64,000 nucleotides of DNA from Streptomyces uncialis (GTDB lineage: Bacteria; Actinomycetota; Actinomycetes; Streptomycetales; Streptomycetaceae), in assembly GCF_001905345.1 (NCBI RefSeq), contig NZ_LFBV01000001.1:631321-695320 (forward strand), read 5' to 3'. A model generated the notes under the pieces. It was not told where the DNA came from. It did not search any database and saw nothing but the letters and a program-made list of their open reading frames with translations. This document shows, piece after piece, positions 35,821-44,146 of the stretch. Numbering within the stretch: position 1 is the stretch's first letter; each line of letters opens with the position of its first letter. Both the position numbers and the translations under genes were made by a program.

Positions 35821-36245
35821 GCCCCAGCCTCCGCTGCCCGTGCGGGGCCACGCCCGCACGGCAAGGACTGAGAGCTGCGATCAGGGCGGCGATCGGCGGA
35901 GAGGCGGTACAGGAGCAGCTCGTGCGGGCGGCAGCACGCGGTGAGCGACACCTTCAGCGCTGTCTCGCGGGCGTGCGCTGTCTTGATCCGCCTCAGCAGG
36001 CCGTAGGGGACAGGACCGCTGACCGGATGGTGCTCGGTGAGGGGTTCCATAAGAGGTGATCCTCCAAGACGTCACCAGAGGAGATGAAGGCCCAAATCCC
36101 ACGGGGAGTCGGGAGGTTCGACCTGTGCGATGAAGTTTCGTCCGTGATGGATCGAGATGAAATGACCTGGTGTGGCACTTCCGTTGCACTTCAGTCCCCC
36201 CGCGATCACCGCACGTGATTGCATGAACTCGGAAGGGAGTGACGT
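35821..36245. other. Divergent control region between small-protein genes and XRE/TPR regulator
   Basis: These 425 bp are less GC-rich than the surroundings and hold no clear gene. A direct repeat GCACTTCCGTTGCACTTC lies about 60 bp before the regulator start (near 36174-36191) and could be a binding site. GGAAGGGAG precedes the regulator GTG. Confidence 0.45.
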
Positions 36246-37346
36246 GTGGCGACCGTGCACCGCTGGACAGGTTCGGAAGCCCGGGCATTACGACTCGCCC
36301 TGCGGATGAGCGTCCGCTGCTTCGCGGACCACCTGGGTGTCGCGATCCGCACGGTCTCGAAATGGGAGAAGCTTCTGGCCTCGACCGAGCCGAGGCCTGA
36401 CACCCAAGCGATCCTGGACACCGCGTTGGCCCGGAGTGGCGCAACTGTGCAGTCGCGGTTCGAGACATTCCTGTCAGCGGCAGAGCAGACGCCGGCAGCG
36501 AAGCGTTCCCGCGTAGGAGCCGCAGGCTCCCGGGCTTCGGAGTACGAGTCGTGGTCCGACGACCTGGAACGGAGCGCTGTCGCGTTGAGCCGACAGAATT
36601 TCGTCTTCGCCGAGCATCTGCTGGGCCGGTGGCTGAACCGGTTCACGAGGGAGGAGCTCGACGACGGGGGTCTGTATCTCTTCGCCCGGTCCACAGCCCT
36701 GCTCGGAGACCTACGACGTGATCGGGGGGCAGTGACAGGGCCGCTATCAGCCCAACACGCTTATACGAGAGCCCGATCAGCCTTCGACAAGCTCGACGTC
36801 CCCCGTCGTGTCGCCCAGCTCGACCTCTCCCTTGCCGTCGTCGCCGAAATGGCCGGTGACCTGGAGATCGCAGCTCGTCGCTATGAACGCCTCGCGGTCG
36901 ATGCCCGTCTCAGCCGCCGCGACCGGGCCCGGGCGAAACTGTGGGTAGGGACCGCGCTGAGCAAGGACGGCGAACACGACTATGCGGCACGGGTGATGAT
37001 GACGGCGACCCGCGATTTCGAAGAGCTGGCAGAGCCTGAGGATTGGACCGTCGCCCACCAGAAGCTCGCCCTCGCCCACCGAGGTGCTGGGAACCTTGTC
37101 CAGGCACTGCGCTTCATCGGCATCGCGCGCGACACCGGCATTGCTGAGTCCCCCCTGCAACGAGTGCGGCTGGACGCCGCCCATGGGCACATCCTGCTGT
37201 CCGACCCCGCGACCGTCGATGATGGGTTCCGGAGACTCGACCAGGCGGCCACGCTGGCCGCCGAATTCGGTCTGAGTCACCAGGTCCGCACTATCGGGAC
37301 CATCCGGACCATGACCGCGGGGGCGTCCGGCGCCCGGTCGCGGTGA
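36246..37346 (+). CDS. XRE-type regulator with TPR-like C-terminus, contains a TTA codon
   Basis: This encodes 366 aa from GTG 36246, with GGAAGGGAG four bases upstream. The HTH is at about 10-45 (LRLALRMSVRCFADHLGVAIRTVSKWEK). Residues 110-350 are helical repeats with the look of tetratricopeptides (ARRYERLAVDARLSRRDRAR, HQKLALAHRGAGNLVQALRF). Codon 15 is TTA (36288-36290), so translation should depend on the bldA tRNA and be tied to development. Last residues (about 10) are encoded by the 60-bp repeat. It is paired with three divergent small Cys/His genes and parallels the gene at 50892-52220. Confidence 0.85.
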   Translation: MATVHRWTGSEARALRLALRMSVRCFADHLGVAIRTVSKWEKLLASTEPRPDTQAILDTALARSGATVQSRFETFLSAAEQTPAAKRSRVGAAGSRASEYESWSDDLERSAVALSRQNFVFAEHLLGRWLNRFTREELDDGGLYLFARSTALLGDLRRDRGAVTGPLSAQHAYTRARSAFDKLDVPRRVAQLDLSLAVVAEMAGDLEIAARRYERLAVDARLSRRDRARAKLWVGTALSKDGEHDYAARVMMTATRDFEELAEPEDWTVAHQKLALAHRGAGNLVQALRFIGIARDTGIAESPLQRVRLDAAHGHILLSDPATVDDGFRRLDQAATLAAEFGLSHQVRTIGTIRTMTAGASGARSR

Positions 37347-37376
37347 GCAGGGAGACGCGAGTGACCACGCACCATC
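37317..37376 (+). repeat. 60-bp direct repeat, copy 2
   Basis: Matches 34026-34085 with two mismatches. Here it covers the 3' end of the XRE/TPR gene and the first codons of the ydcF-like gene, a natural gene junction, which suggests that this is the original context. Confidence 0.95.
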
Positions 37377-38032
37377 CGTACGGCATCACCGGTACCCGCT
37401 ACCGGCAGGCGAAGCTGATCTGGGACCACCACCGGATGCGCCACGAGGTGCGGCCCGTCGACGTGGCGATCGGACTGGGCAGCCATGACCTCGGTGTCGC
37501 GACCCATGCCGCCGGCCTGTACCGGGCCGGGCTGTTCCGGACCCTCGTGTTCACCGGCGGCAACAGCCCCACCACCCGCGCCCGCTTCCCGAGGGGCGAG
37601 GCCGTCCACTACCGCGAGCACGCCCTCGGGCTCGGGGTCCCCGACGAGGCGATCCTGGTCGAGCCGAACGCGGCCAACACCGGTGAGAACATCACCTTCT
37701 CCCGTGATCTCCTGGCCGCCCACGGCATCGCGCCGGCGTCGGTCCTGCTGGTGTCCAAGCCCTACATGGAACGCCGTTCGTACGCCACCGCCCGCAAGCT
37801 GTGGCCCGGGGCCGAAGTGCTCTGCGCCTCGGAACCACTGGAACTGGACGACTACCTCAAGTCCATCGGCGACGGGAAACTCGTCCTGGACATGCTCGTC
37901 GGAGACCTCCAGCGGGTGATCGAGTACCCCGCGCTCGGCTACGCCGTCGCCCAGGACGTCCCCGACGATGTCCGCACGGCCTACGAAGCCCTCATCGCGG
38001 ACGGGTACACCAGCCGACTCATCAAGCCCTGA
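37361..38032 (+). CDS. YdcF/SanA-like (DUF218) protein
   Basis: This encodes 223 aa from GTG 37361, with GGGAGA upstream. DUF218 features are [50 protein letters not shown] and [19 protein letters not shown]. Members have a Rossmann-like fold and may bind nucleotides; the reaction is not known. Unlike SanA it has no membrane anchor, so it should be cytoplasmic. It starts 14 bp after the XRE/TPR gene ends, within the direct repeat, so the two may be co-expressed. Confidence 0.88.
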   Translation: MTTHHPYGITGTRYRQAKLIWDHHRMRHEVRPVDVAIGLGSHDLGVATHAAGLYRAGLFRTLVFTGGNSPTTRARFPRGEAVHYREHALGLGVPDEAILVEPNAANTGENITFSRDLLAAHGIAPASVLLVSKPYMERRSYATARKLWPGAEVLCASEPLELDDYLKSIGDGKLVLDMLVGDLQRVIEYPALGYAVAQDVPDDVRTAYEALIADGYTSRLIKP

Positions 38033-38090
38033 GGCCACCGGCCAGAAAAAGCGGGCGACACCACCGATCCCGGCGCCTAGCGTGGGACGT

Positions 38091-39359
38091 ATGGGTCACG
38101 ATGTGGTGGACGTGCGGGCTGTTGCCTATGGGGAGCTCGCCGACTGGTTGCGGGCGTTGAACACCGGGTTCCTGCGGGAGCCGACGCCCACGGCGCACGA
38201 TGTGGACATCCGGCGCCGGCACACCGAGGCGGCCAGGACCACGGGGGCGTTCGACCGGGGGCGGTGCGTCGCCACGTACCGGTCCTTCGGGCAGGAACTG
38301 ACCGTGCCTGGGGGCGCGGTGGTCACGGCGAACGCGGTCAGCAATGTCACCGTCAGCCCCACCCACCGGCGGCGCGGGCTGCTGACGCGGATGATCGACG
38401 CGGATCTGCGGGCCGCCCGGGAGCGGGGCGACCTGGTCGCGACGCTGATCGCCGCCGAGTACCCGATCTACGGACGCTACGGCTTCGGCCCGGCCACCTC
38501 CGTCACGGAGTGGTCGATCGACGTGTCGCGCAGCGGGCTCGACCCGCGCTGGTCACGGCCGGAGCGGGACGGGGCGCGGATCGAGCTCGTCAATGCCGAG
38601 GACGTACGGGCGTGGGGTCCGGGGTTCTACGACCGGGTGCGCCGCGCGCAGCCGGGGGCCACCTCGCGGGACGCGGTGTGGTGGCAGATGGAGACGGGGG
38701 AGCTCCGGCTGGACGCGAGCCCTTGGAAGGAGGACTTCCAGGTGGCGTACCGGGCGCCGGACGGGCAGGTCACTGGGCTGCTCGCGTACGGCGTGGACGA
38801 CAAGTCGGGGGACGGCACGCAGCCGGAGAACACCGCCCGGGTGAAGCACCTGCTGGCGCTGGACCCGGACGCGGAGCGCGCGCTGTGGCACTACCTGTGC
38901 GCGGTCGACTGGATCACCACGGTCCGTACCGGGATGCGCGCCCCGGACGCCCTCGTGCCGCATCTGCTGCCCGATCCGCGCGCCGCGCGGGTGGTGAAGC
39001 ACGCGGACTGGCTGTGGGTGCGGCTGCTGGACGTCGCCGGTGCGCTGGAGGCGCGGACGTACGGGGGCGCGGGTTCGCTGGTACTGGACGTGGTGGACGA
39101 GCCCGGGGGCGCGGGCGGTGTCTCGGGCGGCCGGTTCCGGCTGGAGGCGTCACCGCAGGGCGCGGTGTGCGCGCGGACGGACGCTCCGGCGGATCTCACG
39201 CTGTCGCTTGGCGACCTGGGGTCGCTGTGGCTCGGGGACGGCTCGGTGGCACGGCTCGTGGCGCTCGGCCGGGTGGTGGAGGAACGGGAGGGCGCCGCCG
39301 CCGTCGCCGACGCCCTGTTCCGTACGCCGAGGCGCCCTTGGTGTCCGGACGTCTTCTGA
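38091..39359 (+). CDS. Eis-like GNAT acetyltransferase (two GNAT domains plus SCP2-like domain)
   Basis: This encodes 422 aa, the usual size for the Eis family. The N-terminal GNAT has [25 protein letters not shown] (acetyl-CoA loop RRRGL) and [13 protein letters not shown]; a second GNAT-like domain follows (about 175-300); the C-terminal part, with [32 protein letters not shown], is the sterol-carrier-like domain. The C-terminal residue is Phe, as in Eis, where the terminal carboxylate acts in catalysis. Eis enzymes acetylate aminoglycosides or lysines at several positions. TAGCGT at 38079-38084 may be the minus-10 of a near-leaderless mRNA. Confidence 0.92.
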   Translation: MGHDVVDVRAVAYGELADWLRALNTGFLREPTPTAHDVDIRRRHTEAARTTGAFDRGRCVATYRSFGQELTVPGGAVVTANAVSNVTVSPTHRRRGLLTRMIDADLRAARERGDLVATLIAAEYPIYGRYGFGPATSVTEWSIDVSRSGLDPRWSRPERDGARIELVNAEDVRAWGPGFYDRVRRAQPGATSRDAVWWQMETGELRLDASPWKEDFQVAYRAPDGQVTGLLAYGVDDKSGDGTQPENTARVKHLLALDPDAERALWHYLCAVDWITTVRTGMRAPDALVPHLLPDPRAARVVKHADWLWVRLLDVAGALEARTYGGAGSLVLDVVDEPGGAGGVSGGRFRLEASPQGAVCARTDAPADLTLSLGDLGSLWLGDGSVARLVALGRVVEEREGAAAVADALFRTPRRPWCPDVF

Positions 39360-39367
39360 ACCGGGGC

Positions 39368-39480
39368 CCCGCCTTTTCTGAGCCGGTACCTGTGCTGAGC
39401 CGGGGCCGCGACTTTTCTGAGCCGGTACCTGTGCTGAGCCGGTACCCGTGCTGAATCGGCGCCTCTTCTGAGCCGGTGCG
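39368..39480. repeat. Short tandem repeats after the Eis-like gene
   Basis: Imperfect copies of CTTTTCTGAGCCGGTACC and TGTGCTGAGCCGG alternate. They include partial inverted sequences (GGTACC is itself a palindrome). From 39481 to 39760 I see no gene or strong motif. Confidence 0.7.
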
Positions 39481-39760
39481 TGTGCTGCACCTGTGCGTGT
39501 GCCGCACCGGTCGTGTTCCGGGCGGACGTCCCGGCGCCCGGCGTACGGCGTACGGCTTACGGTCTTCCGCCTCGCTTTCGGGTGTCGGTGGTGGTCGGGT
39601 GTCCGTAGGTGCGTCCGGAGGCCGGTTGTCTCCCGGTGCCGCCCGGTCGCGGGTGGTGCGGCGGTGCGGCTTCGTCGGCGCACCGCGTCCGACGGGCCCC
39701 GGCTCCCCTCCGGAGAAGGACCCGTCGGAAGTCGGTGGGGTCACCGTGCGCGCGGGCCGG

Positions 39761-39949
39761 TCAGCGCGCGGGGGTGGTCATCAGCAGGGCCAGGGTCACT
39801 GCCCCGGCGGAGCTGCACATCGGGCTCCTGGCCTTGATCCCGACGGTGAGGAGCAGCAGTCCGGCGAGCCCCGCCGGACCGTACTTCCACTCGACGAACT
39901 GTTCCAGGCCGATGACGAACGCGGCGGTGAGGAGAGCGGCGGTGGGCAC
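39761..39949 (-). CDS. Small membrane protein divergent from GntR
   Basis: This encodes 62 aa from GTG 39949, with AAGGAGG six bases upstream, one of the best ribosome sites here. Two hydrophobic segments flank EWKYGP: TAALLTAAFVIGLEQFV and AGLAGLLLLTVGIKA, then CSSAGAVTLALLM. It looks like a tiny two- to three-helix membrane protein. It shares the operator-rich region 39950-40097 with the GntR gene, so its expression is likely controlled by that regulator. Confidence 0.75.
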   Translation of the reverse strand: MPTAALLTAAFVIGLEQFVEWKYGPAGLAGLLLLTVGIKARSPMCSSAGAVTLALLMTTPAR

Positions 39950-39983
39950 GGTGATCCTCCTTGCGGTGGGGAGGAGTGATACG

Positions 39984-40074
39984 CCAACTTGGTGATGTTG
40001 GCAACCAACTACACTTAAGTTGTCCCCACTTGGCTGCCTCGTATAAACAACTGTCGAACAACTGCCCATAGTTG
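39984..40074. promoter_or_regulatory. Three CAAC/GTTG inverted repeats in the divergent promoter region
   Basis: CCAAC-N8-GTTGG at 39984-40001, CAACT-N7-AGTTG at 40006-40022, and CAACT-N6-AGTTG at 40059-40074 lie between the small membrane protein and the GntR gene in unusually AT-rich DNA. They are likely binding sites of the GntR regulator. Confidence 0.65.
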
Positions 40075-40097
40075 GGTGCGGGTTGTACCGTTTGGTC

Positions 40098-41138
40098 GTG
40101 ACCCAGGAGAACGCCGCGGTGAACGGCCCCCCTTCCGACGGCCCCCCGTCCGACACCGAGCCCCTCGACGCCGAGCCCTCCGAAGCCGAGCCCCCCGGCG
40201 TCCAGCCCCTCGGCGTCCAGCCCTCCGAAGCCGACACCCCCGACACCCCCGCCCCCGTCCCGTCCGCCCCCGTCCCGCCCAACAGGCGCTCCGCGCAGGA
40301 CATCGCCGACGTCCTGCGCGAACGCATCCGCACCGGCGCGCTCAGGGCCGGTGACCGGCTGCCGACCCAGGCCGGGCTCGCGGCGGAGTTCGGGGTGGAG
40401 CGCGGCACCGTACGGCAGGCGCTCAAGGCGCTCCAGGGCGCCGGGCTGCTCAGCGATGTGAGCAAGGGCAGCCCGCCCCGGGTCGCCCCGCCCCGCGACC
40501 CGCTCGCGCACGGATCGCCCGCCGACCGGCCGCAGCCCACCATGGTCGGTCTCGCCCCCCGGCTGGCCAGGGCGTTCGCCGCGCCGCACGTCACCGTGGA
40601 CGCGGTGTGCCTCACCGCCGAGACCCTGATGCTCGCCGTCGGGGAACCGCTGCGGCAGATCCACGACGGCACCCTGAGGCCCGGTTCGGTCGAGGTGCGG
40701 GTACTGCTGCCCAGCCGCGAGATCCACCTCGCCTTCCCGGTCGCCGCCGACGAGGAGGACGACGACGGCCGGGTCCACGACCGCTGGCTGACCCAGCGCA
40801 ACGCGCAGGGGCAGGTGCTGCGCCACAACCTGGGGGCGCTGCGCTCCTCCCACGGCATCGAGGTGAAGGTCACCTTCCGCGCGCTGCCGTTCACCCCGCC
40901 GGTGAAGCTGTACCTGCTCAACGGCGACGAGGCGCTGATCGCGTACTACACGGTGACGCGCCGCCAGGAGGAGGTGGGCAGCGGTTCGATGGAGCTGTTC
41001 GACACGCTCGGGGCGGCCTCGCTGCTGTTCTCCTTCGACAAGCTCGCCGGGGCCCGGGACACCGCGTTCGTGGAGGAGTCGCAGAAGTGGTTCAACGCCC
41101 TCTGGGAAACCATCGCCACGGACCTGACACTCTCCTAG
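40098..41138 (+). CDS. GntR-family transcriptional regulator
   Basis: This encodes 346 aa from GTG 40098 (a TTG at 40083 is possible). Residues 1-65 are a Pro/Glu/Ser-rich extension with P-S-E/D repeats. The winged helix is at about 65-130: AQDIADVLRERIRTGALRAGDRLPTQAGLAAEFGVERGTVRQALKAL in pieces. The C-terminal 200 residues (VEVRVLLPSREIHLAFPVA, VKVTFRALPFTPPVKLYLLNG) are not a classic FadR or UTRA domain that I can name. It overlaps the HAD gene by one base, and the two are probably co-transcribed. Confidence 0.85.
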   Translation: MTQENAAVNGPPSDGPPSDTEPLDAEPSEAEPPGVQPLGVQPSEADTPDTPAPVPSAPVPPNRRSAQDIADVLRERIRTGALRAGDRLPTQAGLAAEFGVERGTVRQALKALQGAGLLSDVSKGSPPRVAPPRDPLAHGSPADRPQPTMVGLAPRLARAFAAPHVTVDAVCLTAETLMLAVGEPLRQIHDGTLRPGSVEVRVLLPSREIHLAFPVAADEEDDDGRVHDRWLTQRNAQGQVLRHNLGALRSSHGIEVKVTFRALPFTPPVKLYLLNGDEALIAYYTVTRRQEEVGSGSMELFDTLGAASLLFSFDKLAGARDTAFVEESQKWFNALWETIATDLTLS

Positions 41139-41893
41139 TGACCCAAGACACAGCACACACGGGACGGGTGGCCGACGAGACGGTGACACAGGGGACCGAG
41201 CAGCTTCGCGGGACGATCGGCCGGGCGCGGTACGTCCTCTTCGACTTCGACGGCCCCATCTGCCGTCTGTTCGCCGGGCACAAGGCCGAACGGGTGGCCG
41301 CGGACCTGGTCGACTGGCTCGCCGGGCAGGGCCTGCGCGGGCTGCTCAGCGCGACCGAGCGGGCCTCCCTGGACCCGCATGTGGTCCTGCGGGCCGTGGA
41401 CCGGGGGCACCCCGGCAGCGACCTCGTCGCGGAGCTGGAGGAACGCCTCACCCAGGAGGAGTCCCGGGCCGCCGCCTCGGCGCGGCCCACCGCCTGGGCC
41501 GACCCCCTGATCCGTACCTGGAGCGCGGTCGGCGTCCGGCTCGCCGTCACCACCAACAACTCCCCCCGGGTCGTCCGCGAGTACCTGGAGGGCCGGGGCC
41601 TCACCGACTGCTTCGCACCCCATGTGTACGGCCGTACGCGGGAACTGCGGCTGCTGAAGCCCGACCCCCACTGTCTGATCCGGGCGCTGAACGCGATGGG
41701 CGCGGCCCCGTCCGCCGCGCTGATGATCGGCGACACGCCGTCCGACCTGCTGGCCGCCCGGAAGGCGGGCGTCCCCTTCCTCGGCTACGCCCGCAACGAC
41801 CACAAGCGCCAGGTGCTGTCCGAGGCGGGCGCCGACCTGGTGGTCGACTCGCTGGAAGGCGTACTGCGGCTGGTGGGGACGACGAACCGATGA
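41138..41893 (+). CDS. HAD-superfamily hydrolase
   Basis: This encodes 251 aa from GTG 41138, which shares a base with the GntR stop. Motif I is VLFDFDGPICRLF (nucleophile Asp and second Asp), motif II TTNNSPRVV, the lysine motif LLKPDPHCLIRAL, and motif III MIGDTPSDLLAARKAG. It is a phosphoglycolate-phosphatase-like hydrolase with an inserted cap of about 100 residues; substrate unknown. Linked to GntR, so perhaps expressed in response to its ligand. Confidence 0.9.
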   Translation: MTQDTAHTGRVADETVTQGTEQLRGTIGRARYVLFDFDGPICRLFAGHKAERVAADLVDWLAGQGLRGLLSATERASLDPHVVLRAVDRGHPGSDLVAELEERLTQEESRAAASARPTAWADPLIRTWSAVGVRLAVTTNNSPRVVREYLEGRGLTDCFAPHVYGRTRELRLLKPDPHCLIRALNAMGAAPSAALMIGDTPSDLLAARKAGVPFLGYARNDHKRQVLSEAGADLVVDSLEGVLRLVGTTNR

Positions 41894-42146
41894 CGGACCC
41901 GTGACGCCCCGGTGAGGTTCCGGGGAGGTCCCGGACGGACCGGGGGCGGCGGGGGCGGCGGGGATGAGAACCTGCGGCCGCTCCCGGGCGTCCGCGCCGG
42001 GCGCACCTCGCGGTATGACGGTGCGCGCATGAGAGACGACCGGCGGGCGCCGCGCGGTGGTGGCGTACGGGCCCTGGGCCGCCCGTCGCGCCACTAGGGT
42101 GTGCCCATTCTTGTGACACGTGTGCGCGATCCTCCAGGAGTGGCCC

Positions 42147-43337
42147 GTGGGCGGACGCCCGGTGCCCCGGCCCGCGGACCTGGCGGGGAACCGCGCCGGT
42201 CCGCTCCCCGCGGGCGACGGTTCCCGGTACCCCGACTGGCGTCCGGACGGCAGGTTCGGTGAGCACCCCGGCTTCCCGCGTTCCGCCGTGCGCGCCGCGC
42301 TGGACGGGGAGCGCACGGCCCCCGCCGGACGGGTGTTCACCGGGACGTCCCATCTCAACACGGTGGTCGCCGTCCCGGTACCGCACGGCGACGGCCGGAC
42401 CCTGGTCGTCGTACGGCGTGAACGCGGTACCGCCCACCGGCTGGAGCGCAGCTTCCTCAGCGAGCACGCCGTGCTGCGGGCCATCGAGGAGTCCGGCGCG
42501 GCCGTCCGCGCGCCCCGGGTGCTGGCGCTGGGCGTCAGCGGCCCCCGCGACCGGTTCGCCGTCCACGGTCACGAGGGCCCGCGCGACCGGTTCGCCGTCC
42601 ACTCGTACGAGGGGCCCCGCGACGGCGTCCGGCCCCCGGAGCACCCGGTGGACGGGCTGCTGCCCCATGAGGCGGACGACCTGGTCGACCAGCTGGCCGC
42701 GCTCACCGGCGTCGGCCATGCGCGGCTGGACCCCACCGCGGGCGGCGTCGACTTCTTCGCCTGGCTGCGCGGTGAGCTGGTCCGGCTGGTGCGTGAGCTG
42801 CCCCTGCCCTCGCGGCGGCTCGCCCGGGAGGTCGGACTGCCCGGCGGCGACCGGCTGGCGGAACTGCTGGCCCGCCGCGAGGTGCGGGCGCGGCCCCCGG
42901 TGCTCCTGCACGGCGACCTCAACCCGTGGAACCTGGTGCGCGGTCAGGGCCCGGACCGGGGGCTCACCCTCATCGACTGGGAGATGGCCGTGGTCGGCGA
43001 CCCGCTGTACGACCTGGTGCGGCATCTGCATCTGACGCCGACGCGCCCCGAGATCCGCCGCCGGATGCTCGCCCGCTGGTCCGCCCGGCTGCCCGCGCGG
43101 CACACCGCCGGCTGGGAACGGGACTGGAACGCGTACCGGACGATCGAGACCGTCCGTTCCGCGTACGTCGATCTGGACCGGCTCGTCACCGGCGCCGCCC
43201 TCGACGCCCCCAACGTCCGGCGGGCGATGGAGTCCTGTGCGATGACCTTGCGGGCGGCGACCGCCGGGCTGGGGCTCCCGCTCCGGCCCACCGCGGACCC
43301 GTGCCTCGCGCGCGCCTTCCCGCCCGACGGCCGGTGA
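42147..43337 (+). CDS. Aminoglycoside phosphotransferase-family kinase
   Basis: This encodes 396 aa from GTG 42147, six bases after AGGAG. The kinase core shows VVRRERGTAHRLERSFLSEHAVLRAI, the catalytic HGDLNPWNLV, and metal-binding LIDWEMAVVGDPLYDLV. Such proteins phosphorylate small molecules or antibiotics; the substrate cannot be told. Residues 132-155 are two copies of a 12-residue unit (GPRDRFAVHGHE and GPRDRFAVHSYE) inserted in the N-lobe, coded by a 36-bp DNA duplication. Confidence 0.87.
   Translation: MGGRPVPRPADLAGNRAGPLPAGDGSRYPDWRPDGRFGEHPGFPRSAVRAALDGERTAPAGRVFTGTSHLNTVVAVPVPHGDGRTLVVVRRERGTAHRLERSFLSEHAVLRAIEESGAAVRAPRVLALGVSGPRDRFAVHGHEGPRDRFAVHSYEGPRDGVRPPEHPVDGLLPHEADDLVDQLAALTGVGHARLDPTAGGVDFFAWLRGELVRLVRELPLPSRRLAREVGLPGGDRLAELLARREVRARPPVLLHGDLNPWNLVRGQGPDRGLTLIDWEMAVVGDPLYDLVRHLHLTPTRPEIRRRMLARWSARLPARHTAGWERDWNAYRTIETVRSAYVDLDRLVTGAALDAPNVRRAMESCAMTLRAATAGLGLPLRPTADPCLARAFPPDGR
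42540..42623 (+). repeat. 36-bp in-frame tandem duplication within the kinase gene
   Basis: Unit 1 is 42540-42575, unit 2 42576-42611, with a third partial unit (GPRD) to 42623. The coded copies differ at two residues (GH versus SY). Confidence 0.85.
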
Positions 43338-43441
43338 CCCGCCGGGGCATGGGGGCGGGGCGGTCGGTGCCGCGTGACGCGTGCGCCGGGTCACGTCCCG
43401 GCGGGGCGTGACGGCCGTCCGCGCTGCGTACGCTCATCGGC

Positions 43442-44080
43442 ATGAGTGGTGAGATGGGGCTGAGGGAACGCAAGCGGCTGCGGATGTACCGGTCGGTGTC
43501 CGAGACCGCGATCGCGCTGTTCCTGGAGCGGGGCTTCGAGAAGGTGTCCGTCGCGGAGATCGCGGCGGCGGCCGACATCTCCAAGCCGACGCTGTTCCGG
43601 TACTTCCCCGCGAAGGAGGACCTGGTCCTGCACCGGTTCGCCGACCACGAGGACGAGGCCGCCCGGGTCGTCACGGCCGCCCGCGCCGACGGGACCGCCC
43701 CGCTGGCCGCGCTGCACCGGGACTTCCTGGACGGGCTCGCCCGCCACGACCCCGTGACCGGGCTGAACGACGATCCCGGGGTGCTCGCCTTCCACGACCT
43801 GCTGTACGGGACGCCGTCGCTGGTCGCGCGGCTGTACACGTACCTCGAACGCTCCGAGGAGCGGCTGGCGGGGGCGCTGGCCGCCCCCGGTCCGCCCGGC
43901 CTGCCGGACCGGACCGCCGCCGCGCAGATGGTCGCCGTCCGGCGGGTGCTCGCCCAGGAGAACCGGCGCCGGGTCGCCTCCGGCGAACGCGCCGACGCGG
44001 TGCACCCGGACGCCGTCACCCACGCCGACCGCGCCTTCGCCGAACTGCGGGACGGACTTCCCCGGTACGCGGGGGCCTGA
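43442..44080 (+). CDS. TetR-family regulator
   Basis: This encodes 212 aa. The N-terminal HTH reads ETAIALFLERGFEKVSVAEIAAAADISKPTLFRYFPAKEDLV (written here in pieces of the family pattern: SVAEIAAAADISKPTLFRYF). The C-terminal ligand domain has RDFLDGLARHDPVTGLNDDP, which does not point to a ligand. TACGCT at 43429-43434 is a plausible minus-10. The HelD paralogue begins 66 bp downstream on the same strand but has its own promoter. Confidence 0.92.
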   Translation: MSGEMGLRERKRLRMYRSVSETAIALFLERGFEKVSVAEIAAAADISKPTLFRYFPAKEDLVLHRFADHEDEAARVVTAARADGTAPLAALHRDFLDGLARHDPVTGLNDDPGVLAFHDLLYGTPSLVARLYTYLERSEERLAGALAAPGPPGLPDRTAAAQMVAVRRVLAQENRRRVASGERADAVHPDAVTHADRAFAELRDGLPRYAGA

Positions 44081-44088
44081 GCCCCCGC
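44069..44088 (+). terminator. Stem-loop overlapping the TetR stop codon
   Basis: GCGGGGGC (44069-44076) and GCCCCCGC (44081-44088) form a perfect eight-bp stem with loop CTGA, which includes the TGA stop. No T-run follows. Confidence 0.65.
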
Positions 44089-44110
44089 CACATCGCGACC
44101 CGGTAAAGAA

Positions 44111-44140
44111 TGTGACTCGGTAACGCTTTCTCGCTAGGGT
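44111..44140 (+). promoter_or_regulatory. Promoter of the HelD paralogue, probably leaderless
   Basis: TGTGAC (44111-44116), an 18-base spacer and TAGGGT (44135-44140). The ATG starts seven bases after the minus-10, so transcription would begin at or next to the A of the ATG. There is no Shine-Dalgarno, which agrees. Confidence 0.6.
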
Positions 44141-44146
44141 CGGCGT

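Noticed and set aside
34026-37376. attL/attR of an integrative element
   Set aside because: The repeat does not contain a tRNA 3' end and no integrase or excisionase lies between the copies; homologous recombination explains it better.
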